Assembly: GCA_026989275.1 (NCBI GenBank)
Contig: JALSJQ010000049.1
Location: 1 to 38,947 of the forward strand
DNA from: Albidovulum sp.
Lineage (GTDB): Bacteria; Pseudomonadota; Alphaproteobacteria; Rhodobacterales; Rhodobacteraceae
DNA length: 38,947 nucleotides
Direction of reading: 5' to 3'
The notes below the pieces were generated by a model. The model was not told the origin of the DNA and ran no database searches. It was given only the letters and a program-made list of their open reading frames with translations. The translations under genes and the position numbers were made by a program. Below are positions 1 to 9,644 of this stretch, piece after piece; the stretch's first letter is position 1, and each line of letters starts with the position of its first letter.

Positions 1-196
1 GTCGGCGAAGCACCATCTAGGACATCAACAAAAACTCCGCAAGAGGGAAAATACCAAAAAACGCAAAAAGGAGAAGAAAAGGGCGGGGTGTGGCATCGCT
101 CCCTCTCGCCCTTCGGGCCCTGCGGCGCTATTTCTCGGTCGATCACGCCGGGCGAGCCGGCCTTTCGGATGCCGAATTCACGCGAGGGAGAGGGAC
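1..196. other. Left-edge non-coding region upstream of tpiA
   Basis: I see no convincing gene here. The first ~85 bases are clearly poorer in GC and contain several A-runs, unlike the rest of the window. From about base 86 on, the GC content returns to the local norm and the stretch serves as the tpiA leader, ending in the purine-rich ribosome binding site GAGGGAGAGG just before the tpiA ATG. Bases 13-35 resemble an insertion-sequence end (see findings). Confidence 0.5.
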
Positions 197-949
197 ATGG
201 CGCGCAAGATTGCTGCCGGAAACTGGAAGATGAACGGGCTGAAGGCCGATCTGGCCGAGATCGATTCGCTGGCCGCGGCGATCGCGGACATCGAATCGCG
301 CCCCGAGGTGCTGATCTGTCCGCCCTTCACCCTGCTGCCGCTGATGCATGAGCGGGCTGCAGGCACGGGAATCGCGGTTGGCGGGCAGGACTGCCATCCC
401 GAGCCCTCGGGCGCCCATACGGGCGACATCGCGGCCGAGATGCTGGCCGATGCCGGCGCAAGCCATGTCATCCTCGGCCATTCCGAGCGGCGGAGCGACC
501 ATGCCGAGGACGACGCCCTCGTGGCCGCAAAGGCGCGTGCCGCGTGGCGGGCGGAGCTGGTCGCCATCATCTGCGTCGGCGAGAGCGAAGCCGAACGCGA
601 CGCCGGCCGGACGCTCGAGGTGATCGGCCGGCAGCTTGCAGGCTCGGTGCCGCAGGGCGCAAGGCCGGAGAACACCGTCATCGCCTACGAGCCGGTCTGG
701 GCCATCGGCACCGGCCGCACCCCGACCACCGCCGAGATCGCCGAGGTGCATGCCTTCATGCGCGAGAGGCTCGTCGCCGCGCACGGGGCCGCCGCCGCCG
801 ACATTCCCCTCCTTTACGGCGGCTCGGTCAAGCCGGGCAACGCGGCGGAAATCTTCGCCGTGGCCGATGTCGATGGCGGACTCGTCGGTGGCGCCTCGCT
901 CAGGGCCGCCGATTTCGTTCCGATCGTCGCGGCGCTGGCCGCGTCCTGA
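197..949 (+). CDS. tpiA: Triosephosphate isomerase
   Basis: This 250-residue enzyme interconverts dihydroxyacetone phosphate and glyceraldehyde 3-phosphate in cytosolic glycolysis and gluconeogenesis. It has the full TIM-barrel signature: GNWKMN near the N-terminus with catalytic Lys11, GHSERR with electrophile His95, [11 protein letters not shown] with catalytic base Glu165, and the phosphate-binding GGSVKP loop near residue 210. The length is normal for the family. The ATG follows a strong GAGGGAGAGG ribosome binding site. The gene stands alone: the secG that often follows tpiA in proteobacteria is absent, and the next gene converges on it from the other strand across a hairpin. Confidence 0.97.
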   Translation: MARKIAAGNWKMNGLKADLAEIDSLAAAIADIESRPEVLICPPFTLLPLMHERAAGTGIAVGGQDCHPEPSGAHTGDIAAEMLADAGASHVILGHSERRSDHAEDDALVAAKARAAWRAELVAIICVGESEAERDAGRTLEVIGRQLAGSVPQGARPENTVIAYEPVWAIGTGRTPTTAEIAEVHAFMRERLVAAHGAAAADIPLLYGGSVKPGNAAEIFAVADVDGGLVGGASLRAADFVPIVAALAAS

Positions 950-963
950 CACGCGCGGAGAGC

Positions 964-987
964 GGGGAAGGGATGCGCCCCTTCCCC
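964..987. terminator. Hairpin between convergent tpiA and phosphotransferase genes
   Basis: A perfect 9-bp inverted repeat lies in the 57-base gap between the two stop codons: GGGGAAGGG at 964-972 and CCCTTCCCC at 979-987, with a 6-base loop. There is no good T-run, so it may act as a two-way terminator only weakly or together with Rho. Its position between convergent genes supports the role. Confidence 0.5.
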
Positions 988-1006
988 TCTCCTTCCCCCT
1001 GCCCCG

Positions 1007-2062
1007 TCAGGCTCCGGCCCGTTCGATCACGTCGAGCGCCATTTCGGCGAGGATCGGGATCGCCTCGGCATAGCGCCGCGCCGTCTCGGGGTTCGAAGCG
1101 TTGCCGTCATGGGCCCGCCGCACCACCCCCTCGAGGATCGCCGCAAGGCGGAAGAAGGCGAAGGCGAGGTAGAACTCCCACCCCTCGATGGCGGCGATGC
1201 CGCGACGGCGGCAATAGGCAGCGACATATTCCTCTTCCGAAGGCAGGCCGAGCGCCTTGCGGTCGAGCCCGCCGAGGCCGCGCATGCCCGCCTCGTGGGG
1301 CAGCCGCCACTGCATGCACTGATAGGCAAGATCGGCATAGGGGTGACCGAGCGTGGAAAGCTCCCAGTCGATCACCGCCGCCACCTCCGGCGCCGCGGGG
1401 GCGAAGATCATGTTGTCGAGCCGCCAGTCGCCATGCACCAGGGCGATCTGCCCGTCGTCTTCCGGCAGATGGTCGGCGAGCCACGCCATGAGCCGCTCCA
1501 TCCGGGGATCGGGAGCAAGCGCCGAAGCGCGATACTGATCGGACCAGCGCCGGGTCTGACGAGCGAAATAGTTGCCGGGCCTGCCGAAATCGGCGAGCCC
1601 GACCGCCGCCACATCGACATCGTGCAGCGCGGCGAGGGTCGCGTTCATCGCATCATAGATCGCGCCGCGCTCCCCGGGCGCCAGATCGGGCAGGGCCGGA
1701 TCCCAGAAGATGCGTCCCGGCACATGGTCCATGACGAAGAACATCCGCCCGATGGGACTTTCCGCCTCCCCGGCCAGGAGATGCACCTTCGGCACCGGCA
1801 CGTCGGTAGCGGCCAGCGCCTGCATGACGCGGAACTCCCGGTCCACCTGATGGGCCGATCTGAGGAGCCGGCCCGGCGGCTTGGCCCTGAGCACGTAGCG
1901 CCCGCCCGTCGCCTCGAGCAGATAGGTGGGGTTGGACTGGCCGGTGCCGAATTTCCTGATGCGTTCGAGCCTGCCGAAGCCGGCGATTCGCGCGGCCAGC
2001 CACGGGCCGAGGACATCCTTGTCGAACCGGTGCGGATCGTCCGTCGCGCTGTGCTCTGCCAT
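1007..2062 (-). CDS. APH-fold phosphotransferase family protein (ACAD10/11 N-domain type)
   Basis: This 351-residue soluble protein has the aminoglycoside-phosphotransferase/choline-kinase fold. Visible motifs are a nucleotide-binding glycine loop (GTGQSNPTYLL, from residue 39), the Brenner catalytic loop HGDWRLDN at 210-217, and the metal-binding IDWE at 231-234 followed by LGHPYADLAY. This subtype is the one fused to an acyl-CoA dehydrogenase in animal ACAD10/11 and related to LvaA of levulinate catabolism, where the substrate is a 4-hydroxyacyl-CoA. Its nearest neighbour, transcribed divergently, is an acyl-CoA dehydrogenase gene, which supports a lipid or hydroxyacyl-CoA role over antibiotic resistance. 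The start at 2062 is chosen because a purine-rich AGGGGAGGGAAAGG site precedes it; the frame stays open further upstream but there it overlaps the divergent gene. The true substrate is unknown. Confidence 0.88.
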   Translation of the reverse strand: MAEHSATDDPHRFDKDVLGPWLAARIAGFGRLERIRKFGTGQSNPTYLLEATGGRYVLRAKPPGRLLRSAHQVDREFRVMQALAATDVPVPKVHLLAGEAESPIGRMFFVMDHVPGRIFWDPALPDLAPGERGAIYDAMNATLAALHDVDVAAVGLADFGRPGNYFARQTRRWSDQYRASALAPDPRMERLMAWLADHLPEDDGQIALVHGDWRLDNMIFAPAAPEVAAVIDWELSTLGHPYADLAYQCMQWRLPHEAGMRGLGGLDRKALGLPSEEEYVAAYCRRRGIAAIEGWEFYLAFAFFRLAAILEGVVRRAHDGNASNPETARRYAEAIPILAEMALDVIERAGA

Positions 2063-2084
2063 CTGCCTTTCCCTCCCCTCTTGC

Positions 2085-2100
2085 CCATTGAAGGCAATGG
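2085..2100. promoter_or_regulatory. Inverted repeat in the divergent intergenic region, possible operator
   Basis: CCATTG (2085-2090) and CAATGG (2095-2100) form a perfect 6-bp inverted repeat with a 4-base centre. It lies 23 bases upstream of the phosphotransferase start and 136 bases upstream of the acyl-CoA dehydrogenase start. Its size and position fit a dimeric repressor site shared by the divergent pair, but no regulator gene is adjacent, so this is only a candidate. Confidence 0.3.
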
Positions 2101-2178
2101 AGCGAACCGGATCAAGCCCGGCGGGGAGGGCGACGAGATGACGTTGCGTCGTCCGGCCGCGCCGCCCTTCGGCCCCGA

Positions 2179-2207
2179 TTGACAGCCGCGACCGGGCGGC
2201 GTTTCGT
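2179..2207 (+). promoter_or_regulatory. Candidate promoter of the acyl-CoA dehydrogenase gene
   Basis: A perfect -35 hexamer TTGACA (2179-2184) is followed after 17 bases by a poor -10 hexamer, TTTCGT (2202-2207). The predicted start of transcription would be about 24 bases before the ATG. The perfect -35 is notable in such GC-rich DNA, but the weak -10 keeps this tentative. Confidence 0.4.
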
Positions 2208-2236
2208 TGCAGAGGCACCGAGGAAGGGAGGGAAAC

Positions 2237-3478
2237 ATGGCTGGCAGAATGGATCTTGGCATGACGGAGCGTCTCGCGCCGATTCACGCGCGCCTCGTCG
2301 AGATGATCCGCGAGGAAATCATGCCTGCGGATGAAGTGTTTCTCGCCGAAGTCGGCAAGGGGGATCGCTGGCAGTTCACCGAACGGCAGACCGAGATCCT
2401 CGAGGGGCTCAAGGAGAAGGCGAAGGCCGAAGGGTTGTGGAATCTGTGGCTGACGGACAGCGAACGCGGCCCGGGCCTGACCACGGTCGAATACGCCTAT
2501 CTGGCCGAGGAAATGGGCAAGAGCCATCTCGCGGCCGAGGCCTTCAACTGCAACGCGCCCGATACGGGCAACATGGAAGTGCTCGAACGCTACGGCAGCC
2601 CCGAGCAGAAGGCCCGCTGGCTAGAACCGCTGCTCGAAGGGCGCATCCGCTCGGCCTATCTGATGACGGAGCCCGATGTCGCTTCCTCGGACGCGACCAA
2701 CATCTCCATGTCCTGCGTGCGCGAGGGGGACGAATACGTCCTCAACGGCGAAAAGTGGTGGGCCACCGGCGCGGGGGACCCGCGCTGCGCGATCTATATC
2801 GTGATGGTCCGCACCCCCGATCCGGAACGCGGAAGATACGAGCAGCACTCGATGATCCTTGTGCCGGCGGACACGCCCGGCGTCGAGGTTCTGCGGCCGA
2901 TGGAGGTCTTCGGCCACGACGACGCCCCCCACGGCCACATGCACATCCGTTTCACCGATGTGCGCGTGCCGGTCGAGAATCTGATCCTCGGAGAAGGACG
3001 CGGCTTCGAGATCGCCCAGGGGCGGCTCGGCCCGGGGCGGATTCACCACGCCATGCGCGCCATCGGCCAGGCGGAACGCGCGCTCGAGCTGATGAGTCGC
3101 CGGGCCCTCTCCCGCGAGGCCTTCGGGAAGCGCATCGCCCGGCTCGGCGCCAATTTCGACATCATCGCCGAAAGTCGCATGGCCATCGAACAGGCACGGC
3201 TTCTCTGCCTCAAGGCCGCCTGGATGATGGACCAGGGCGATCTCAAGGCCGCGGCACCGTGGATCTCGATGATCAAGGTGAAGGCGCCGGAGGTGGCGCT
3301 CAGGGTGACGGACGAGGCGATGCAGATGCACGGCGCCCAAGGCCTCAGCCAGGACACGCCGCTGGCGCGGCAATGGGTCAATCTGCGCACTCTGCGCCTT
3401 GCCGACGGGCCCGACGCGGTCCACCGCCGCGTCATCGCCCGCCGCGAGCTGCGCCGGCACACCAACGAGCGCATCTGA
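2237..3478 (+). CDS. Acyl-CoA dehydrogenase family protein (ACAD10/11-like)
   Basis: A 413-residue flavoprotein of the acyl-CoA dehydrogenase superfamily, normally an FAD enzyme that introduces an alpha,beta double bond into an acyl-CoA and passes electrons to ETF. Seen in order: an N-terminal helical domain, the middle beta-domain motif MTEPDVASSDATNI with downstream YVLNGEKWWATGAG, and a C-terminal helical domain with MQMHGAQGLSQDTPLA and the final DGPDAVHRRVIARREL. The ATG at 2237 has the ribosome binding site GAAGGGAGGG just upstream; an in-frame ATG 30 bases earlier lacks one. It is transcribed away from the APH-fold phosphotransferase gene, the partner domain fused to it in ACAD10/11. 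Together they could dehydrate a phosphorylated hydroxyacyl-CoA. It converges on corA with only 13 bases between the stops. Confidence 0.93.
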   Translation: MAGRMDLGMTERLAPIHARLVEMIREEIMPADEVFLAEVGKGDRWQFTERQTEILEGLKEKAKAEGLWNLWLTDSERGPGLTTVEYAYLAEEMGKSHLAAEAFNCNAPDTGNMEVLERYGSPEQKARWLEPLLEGRIRSAYLMTEPDVASSDATNISMSCVREGDEYVLNGEKWWATGAGDPRCAIYIVMVRTPDPERGRYEQHSMILVPADTPGVEVLRPMEVFGHDDAPHGHMHIRFTDVRVPVENLILGEGRGFEIAQGRLGPGRIHHAMRAIGQAERALELMSRRALSREAFGKRIARLGANFDIIAESRMAIEQARLLCLKAAWMMDQGDLKAAAPWISMIKVKAPEVALRVTDEAMQMHGAQGLSQDTPLARQWVNLRTLRLADGPDAVHRRVIARRELRRHTNERI

Positions 3479-3491
3479 GCGGCCCGGGGCG

Positions 3492-4484
3492 TCACATCCA
3501 GCCGCGCCAGCGGAAGTAGAGCCAGGGCAGGATCGCCGAGAGCACCATCGCCCCGAGGGCCAGCGGATAGCCCCAGGGCCAGTCGAGCTCGGGCATGTGG
3601 CGGAAGTTCATGCCGTAGATCGAGGCGATCAGCGTCGGCGGCAGGAACACCACCGCCACCACCGAGAAGATCTTGATGATGGCGTTCTGCTCGATGTTGA
3701 TCAGCCCCATGGTCGCGTCGAGCAGGAAGGTGATCTTGCCGGCAAGAAAGGCGGTGTGATCGACGAGGGAGCGCACATCCTCGCTCACCGTCTGCATTCG
3801 CCGCTCGAGGGCGGCGTCCAGCGTTCCCCGATCCGGCTGACGGACGAGAAAACCGGCGACGCGGCCGAAGGTGGCGAGCGATTCGCGCAGCTTGGAGAGC
3901 GCATCGTCGGCGCGGCCGATCGCTCCGAGCACATCGTCGAGGGCGCGCGCCTCGCCCCCGCCCGGATCCTCGCCGTTGGCGGCGAAGACCGCGTGCGACA
4001 ACCGCTCGATGCGACGACCGACCTCCTCCACCATGTCCGCGAGATCATCGACCACGGCCTCGAACAGCGCCACCAGCACCGTGGCGGGCGCGGCGCAACC
4101 GAGGCCGAGCCGGCCGATGCGGGCGGGCAGCGTATCGAAGGGGCGCGGCGCGTGATAGCGAAGCGTGAGAAGCCGATCCGGCGCGAGAATGAACGTCACG
4201 GGGCCGTTCTCCAGCCATCCTCCCCGATCGGCGGGGATGTTGGCCGTCATGAAGAGCACGTCGCCGCGGCGCACGAGGCGGGACGATATCTCGATCTCGC
4301 GCATCGCCTCGATGCTCGGGATCTCGAAACCGAGCGCCGCCCCGATTGCCGACGCCTCTTGCGCCGTCGGCTGCACGAGATCGATCCAGACGGGATCTTC
4401 GGGCAGGGGCGCCGTCGCCCCGTCCCCCGGATCGAGCACCACGGGATGCAGCGCGCCTTCCCTGCAGACAAATCCCCGGATCAT
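3492..4484 (-). CDS. CorA-family divalent metal ion transporter
   Basis: This 330-residue inner-membrane protein belongs to the CorA Mg2+/Co2+ channel family. The N-terminal ~265 residues form the cytoplasmic funnel domain, and the two C-terminal membrane helices lie at about 271-290 and 305-325, separated by the family's pore motif YGMNF (GMN at 291-293). The residues after GMN (RHMPELDWPWGY) fit a CorA periplasmic loop. The family is homopentameric. The ATG at 4484 follows AAGGGGGG; the frame is open for another 600 bases upstream, but that stretch looks like random GC-rich translation. Mg2+ is the likely substrate, though Zn2+ (ZntB-like) or Co2+ transport cannot be excluded from sequence. 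Confidence 0.93.
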   Translation of the reverse strand: MIRGFVCREGALHPVVLDPGDGATAPLPEDPVWIDLVQPTAQEASAIGAALGFEIPSIEAMREIEISSRLVRRGDVLFMTANIPADRGGWLENGPVTFILAPDRLLTLRYHAPRPFDTLPARIGRLGLGCAAPATVLVALFEAVVDDLADMVEEVGRRIERLSHAVFAANGEDPGGGEARALDDVLGAIGRADDALSKLRESLATFGRVAGFLVRQPDRGTLDAALERRMQTVSEDVRSLVDHTAFLAGKITFLLDATMGLINIEQNAIIKIFSVVAVVFLPPTLIASIYGMNFRHMPELDWPWGYPLALGAMVLSAILPWLYFRWRGWM

Positions 4485-4745
4485 CCACGCCCCCCTTCGG
4501 CCGCCCTCCGCCATACCGCCGCCCCGCAGCGGCAGAAGGATTGGAACAGGATTGCGCCGCAGGATCAATCCGCATCGCCTCGCGGGGGAGCAGGATGTTC
4601 GGATAGGAACAAATCCGCCCCCCCTCGCCACCAAAGTCCGGCAAGGATCGAGACGAGAACGCCCGTGGTGAGGTTCCGCACAGGGTGGTTGATGCTCGAA
4701 AGATCGGAACGAAGCGGCGGGAGCAAGGCCCGCCGGGGGGAAGGC

Positions 4746-4783
4746 TATCGGAGCAAGAGCGATCGGGGCGACGAGTATCGGAG
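4746..4783. repeat. Degenerate short direct repeats upstream of corA
   Basis: TATCGGAG occurs at 4746-4753 and again at 4776-4783, exactly 30 bases apart. The related GATCGGGG lies between them, and GATCGGAACGAAGC lies about 45 bases upstream of the first copy. The unit looks like a ~15-base A/G-rich element copied with drift. Its function is unknown; it may be simple low-complexity drift. Confidence 0.35.
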
Positions 4784-5109
4784 GGAGAAGCGGAGCGGGA
4801 AGGATGCCGCACGCGGCTGTCGCACTTCCGACCCGACCTTTCCCTTCCTCCGGTTTCCACCTGCATCGCTGCCGCCGGCAAGGCGAAACCTCGTGTTCGC
4901 GCCCATCCCTCCCCAGCCCGGCCTCCCTTCCTCCGGCTTTCGGCGCCCACCCGATGCGAACGCGCCGTCCCCGCAGGCCTATCGGCTCGCGTGGCCGCCC
5001 CGAAACCCTCTCGGGGCCCGGTGTATCCGTCAGCGCCGCGTTCCTGCGCCTCGCGCCCCCGGAACCCGGCCTTGGGCACATCCGCGTCATCGGGCAGCCC
5101 GCCACGCAA

Positions 5110-5135
5110 GAAGGGCGCCTCGCGAGGCGACCTTC
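5110..5135 (-). terminator. Hairpin downstream of ftsH
   Basis: An inverted repeat begins 27 bases beyond the ftsH stop: GAAGG plus CGCCTC pair with GAGGCG plus CCTTC, with one internal mismatch and a 2-base tip. It is GC-rich but is not followed by a clear T-run in the direction of ftsH transcription, so efficiency is uncertain. It is the last structure of the long minus-strand block. Confidence 0.4.
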
Positions 5136-5161
5136 CCTTCGGTGGTCGATGAGGAAACTCG

Positions 5162-7093
<1,932 letters not shown>

Positions 7094-7217
7094 GGGAAAC
7101 TCTCCTCATCTGCCCGACGCCGCCCTCGGATCTGCCTCGGCCGCCCCTTCGCGCCGGAGCAGAGGGGGCGGGCGACGCCGCGGACGATTCGCCGTCGGGC
7201 CGGGTTGCGTCGCCCCT

Positions 7218-7245
7218 AACATATGCCTCGGGCCGGGGCTTTCAA
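7218..7245 (-). promoter_or_regulatory. Candidate ftsH promoter, with heat-shock-like character
   Basis: On the minus strand TTGAAA (7245-7240) is followed after 16 bases by TATGTT (7223-7218), giving a start about 115 bases before ftsH. TTGAAA with a downstream CATATGTT is reminiscent of RpoH-type promoters, which would suit ftsH, but the leading C of the usual CTTGAAA is an A here. The -35 overlaps the end of tilS. Confidence 0.42.
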
Positions 7246-8588
7246 TGCGATAAGTTGGACTTCACGAAATCGTCGGCGGCGATCCGCAGATGCGCCCGCC
7301 ACAGCCGCCCTTCCGGCAGGACCCAGCCGGCGACGGGGGCGGCCAGGAGGCGACCGTCCGCCGACCACAGGGCGGGAGACGCCCGCAGCTCGGCCGCGCT
7401 CGCGCCCGCGGGCGGGCGGAAGGCGCGGCCTTCCCCGGCCGGACGGCCCCGGATGTGCGCGAGCCCGGCAGGGCCGAGAGCCGCGACGCGGGGGCGCCCG
7501 GCAGGGGGCGGCAGGGGCGCTCCGGGCACCGGGCGAATCTCCCAGCGTCGGTCCCACGGCCCCGGCGGCAGCGTCGGACCTTGGGCATGGCGCCATTCCC
7601 GCACAATGCGGATCTCGTGCCCCTCGGGCCGGACAAGGCACTGGCCAAGCGTCACCCTCTCGCCCCGTTGCAGCCGCTCCAGCGCCGTCTCCGCCTCCCG
7701 ATGGCGCGGCAACCGGCCGATCCGGGCGAGCACCCGCATCAGAAGGCGCAAGGCGGGTTCCTCGGGGGCGGCCAGGAAGGCACGCAGATCGAGTGCGACC
7801 CCGCCGGCAGGTCGCACGGCGAGCGCCTCGCGCGCGAGCGCGTCGGTCATGGCCTCGAGCGCCGCGTCGGCCCGGGCGAGGCGGCGGGCGCTCCGGGCGA
7901 CGGCTGCGGGGTCGATCCCGGTTTCGCCAAGCCGTCCGAGCGCTTCGCGAATGCGCACCCGCTCGAAGGACGGGTCGGCATTCGAAGGATCCTCCGCCCA
8001 GCCGACCGCATGCGCCCTCAGCCACGCCCGCAGCTCCGCACGCCGCACGCCGAGAAGCGGCCGCAACCAGGTCATTCCCTCCCGAAGGTGGCGCGGCGTC
8101 ATGGCGGAAAGCCCCCTCGTGCCGGCGCCGCGACCAAGGCGCATCAGCACGGTTTCGGCCTGGTCGTCCTGCGTATGCCCGAGAAGGACCGCCACCGCCC
8201 CCTCCTCGCGCGCGGCCGCGGCCAGCAGTGCGTAGCGTGCGGCCCGCGCGGCCGCCTGAAGGTTCCCGCGCCCCTTCCAGCCGCGCCAGGGGAGCACGCG
8301 ATGGGGCAGGCCGAGCCGCCCGGCCGCGGCACGCACGAGGGCGATTTCGCGGGCGATCTCGGCTGGGGGCCGCAGGCCGTGATCGACGGTGAAGACCACG
8401 AGCGACCGCCCCGCCTCCCGCGCCCAGGGCGCGGCGAGGTGCACAAGCGCCATCGAATCGCCCCCGCCCGAAACGGCCACGCCGAGGGGCGCGCCGGCGG
8501 GCAGATCGGCGGTCAGGCGCGCAAGCTCGGCCGCGACCTGTCCTGCAAGGGAATCGTGCCGCTCCGGGCCGTTCTCGTTCCGTTTCAT
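7242..8588 (-). CDS. tilS: tRNA(Ile)-lysidine synthase
   Basis: This 448-residue cytosolic ATP-pyrophosphatase modifies the wobble cytidine of tRNA-Ile(CAU) to lysidine, changing its decoding from AUG to AUA. The N-terminal PP-loop SGGGDS is at residues 40-45, followed by FTVDHGLRP and the family motif GHTQDDQAETVLMRLGRGAG around 138-157, then WLRPLLGVRRAELRAWL. The C-terminal part is Arg/Pro-rich and less conserved, as expected for the tRNA-binding domains. The ATG at 8588 is preceded by an upstream purine-rich stretch. It lies between cpoB and ftsH, its usual alphaproteobacterial position, and is probably co-transcribed with the Tol-Pal genes. Confidence 0.95.
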   Translation of the reverse strand: MKRNENGPERHDSLAGQVAAELARLTADLPAGAPLGVAVSGGGDSMALVHLAAPWAREAGRSLVVFTVDHGLRPPAEIAREIALVRAAAGRLGLPHRVLPWRGWKGRGNLQAAARAARYALLAAAAREEGAVAVLLGHTQDDQAETVLMRLGRGAGTRGLSAMTPRHLREGMTWLRPLLGVRRAELRAWLRAHAVGWAEDPSNADPSFERVRIREALGRLGETGIDPAAVARSARRLARADAALEAMTDALAREALAVRPAGGVALDLRAFLAAPEEPALRLLMRVLARIGRLPRHREAETALERLQRGERVTLGQCLVRPEGHEIRIVREWRHAQGPTLPPGPWDRRWEIRPVPGAPLPPPAGRPRVAALGPAGLAHIRGRPAGEGRAFRPPAGASAAELRASPALWSADGRLLAAPVAGWVLPEGRLWRAHLRIAADDFVKSNLSH

Positions 8589-8639
8589 GATCCGTCGATC
8601 CCGGGCGGTGCGCCGCCCGACCGAAAGTTCATTCGGGAC

Positions 8640-9623
8640 TCATTCGACCGGACAGGCCAGCGCCTTCATCTCTTCCTCGGCCTTCCCGGCCGCAGCGGTG
8701 CCGCCATGGCGGCGCGGAACTTCCCGCAGCGTCAGGCAGGCTTCCTCGGTCTTTCCGAGATGGGAAAGCTCGACGCCGAGCCGGTAGAGGGCATCGGGAG
8801 CCTGATCGCCCCCCGGATCGCTCGAATAGGCGTCGAGGAAGGCGCGGGCCGCCCCGGCATGCTGCCCGAGCGCTTCGAGCGCCTCGCCGCGGCGATAGAG
8901 CGCCCGGGGTGCATAGGCCCCGCCGGGATAATCGGTCGCCACCCTGGCATAAAGATCGGCGGCGCGGGCGTAATCGCCCTCGACGAAGGCCTTCTCGGCC
9001 GCAGCGAAATCGGCCTTCTCGCCGATGGCGGCATCTCCCCCCGCCTCGCCCGCGCCCGCAGACGGGGTCGGCACGGCCGGGGAGGAAGACGGTTCCCCTT
9101 CATCTCCGCCGAGGAGGGTGGTGCCGCCATTGGCGAGCTTCGCCACGTCGCCGCCCTCGAGTTCGACCAGGCGGTATTCCAGATCGCGGATGCGCCGCGC
9201 GCCATCCTCGGCGATGCGCCGGATGCGCCGCTCCAGCGCCTCGGTCTTGCCGGTGAGGCGGGCGACCTCCTCCTCGAGCGCCTGCACCCGCGCCGGCAGC
9301 GAGCCGGCGGGCATCCCGCCGAGCCCGCCCCGTCCGGTGGTGGCGAGCTCGCGCCTGAGCCGCCGGATCTCGACGGCGAGCTGCGTCAGCTCCTGGCGGA
9401 TGTCGGCCAGGGTCTCGGCCCGGTCGGCCGGCGCAAGCGTGATGCCGCCGCCCTGCCCCGCCTCCTGGGCGGCAAGCGGCACCGAAAGGGCGATGCCGAC
9501 CGCCACCGCCGCGCCCATGAAGAGCACGGTGCGGCCCCTCCTGCCTCTACCGCACCACCGCCGGGGCCGGTCGCCCCGTTCGCCCTGTCTCATCCGCGCC
9601 TCTCCCGTCCTGCCATCAGACAT
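8640..9623 (-). CDS. cpoB: Tol-Pal system protein CpoB (YbgF), TPR protein
   Basis: This 327-residue periplasmic protein coordinates peptidoglycan synthesis with Tol-driven outer membrane constriction during division. It has an Arg-rich cytoplasmic lead of about 30 residues, a hydrophobic signal segment at ~32-51 with probable cleavage near Ala52-Gln53, a coiled-coil region at ~65-155 (ALEEEVARLTGKTEALERRI), an Ala/Gly/Pro linker, and TPR repeats from about residue 205 (ALYRRGEALEALGQH). Gene order after pal confirms the call. The ATG at 9623 has GAAGGGGG upstream and starts 21 bases past the pal stop; an in-frame ATG at 9593 would give a more typical signal peptide and is the main alternative. 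Confidence 0.93.
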   Translation of the reverse strand: MSDGRTGEARMRQGERGDRPRRWCGRGRRGRTVLFMGAAVAVGIALSVPLAAQEAGQGGGITLAPADRAETLADIRQELTQLAVEIRRLRRELATTGRGGLGGMPAGSLPARVQALEEEVARLTGKTEALERRIRRIAEDGARRIRDLEYRLVELEGGDVAKLANGGTTLLGGDEGEPSSSPAVPTPSAGAGEAGGDAAIGEKADFAAAEKAFVEGDYARAADLYARVATDYPGGAYAPRALYRRGEALEALGQHAGAARAFLDAYSSDPGGDQAPDALYRLGVELSHLGKTEEACLTLREVPRRHGGTAAAGKAEEEMKALACPVE

Positions 9624-9644
9624 CCACGGCCCCCCTTCGCCCCG

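Larger units (their letters stand above)
4485..5161. other. 677-base stretch without a convincing gene
   Basis: Open frames exist on both strands, but their translations are Arg/Pro/Ala-rich and resemble no family. The region upstream of corA contains a weak minus-strand promoter candidate (TTGATC at 4568-4563 and TCCAAT at 4545-4540, 17-base spacer), degenerate short repeats around 4697-4795, and the hairpin downstream of ftsH at 5110-5135. This is the longest gene-free stretch in the window. Confidence 0.6.

Noticed and set aside
950-1006. Search for secG, which commonly follows tpiA
   Set aside because: Only 57 bases with a hairpin separate tpiA from a convergent gene, so secG is not here.
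4685-5152. A 155-codon plus-strand open frame in the corA-ftsH gap
   Set aside because: Composition is random Arg/Pro/Ser-rich, the start lacks a credible ribosome binding site, and no known motif is seen.
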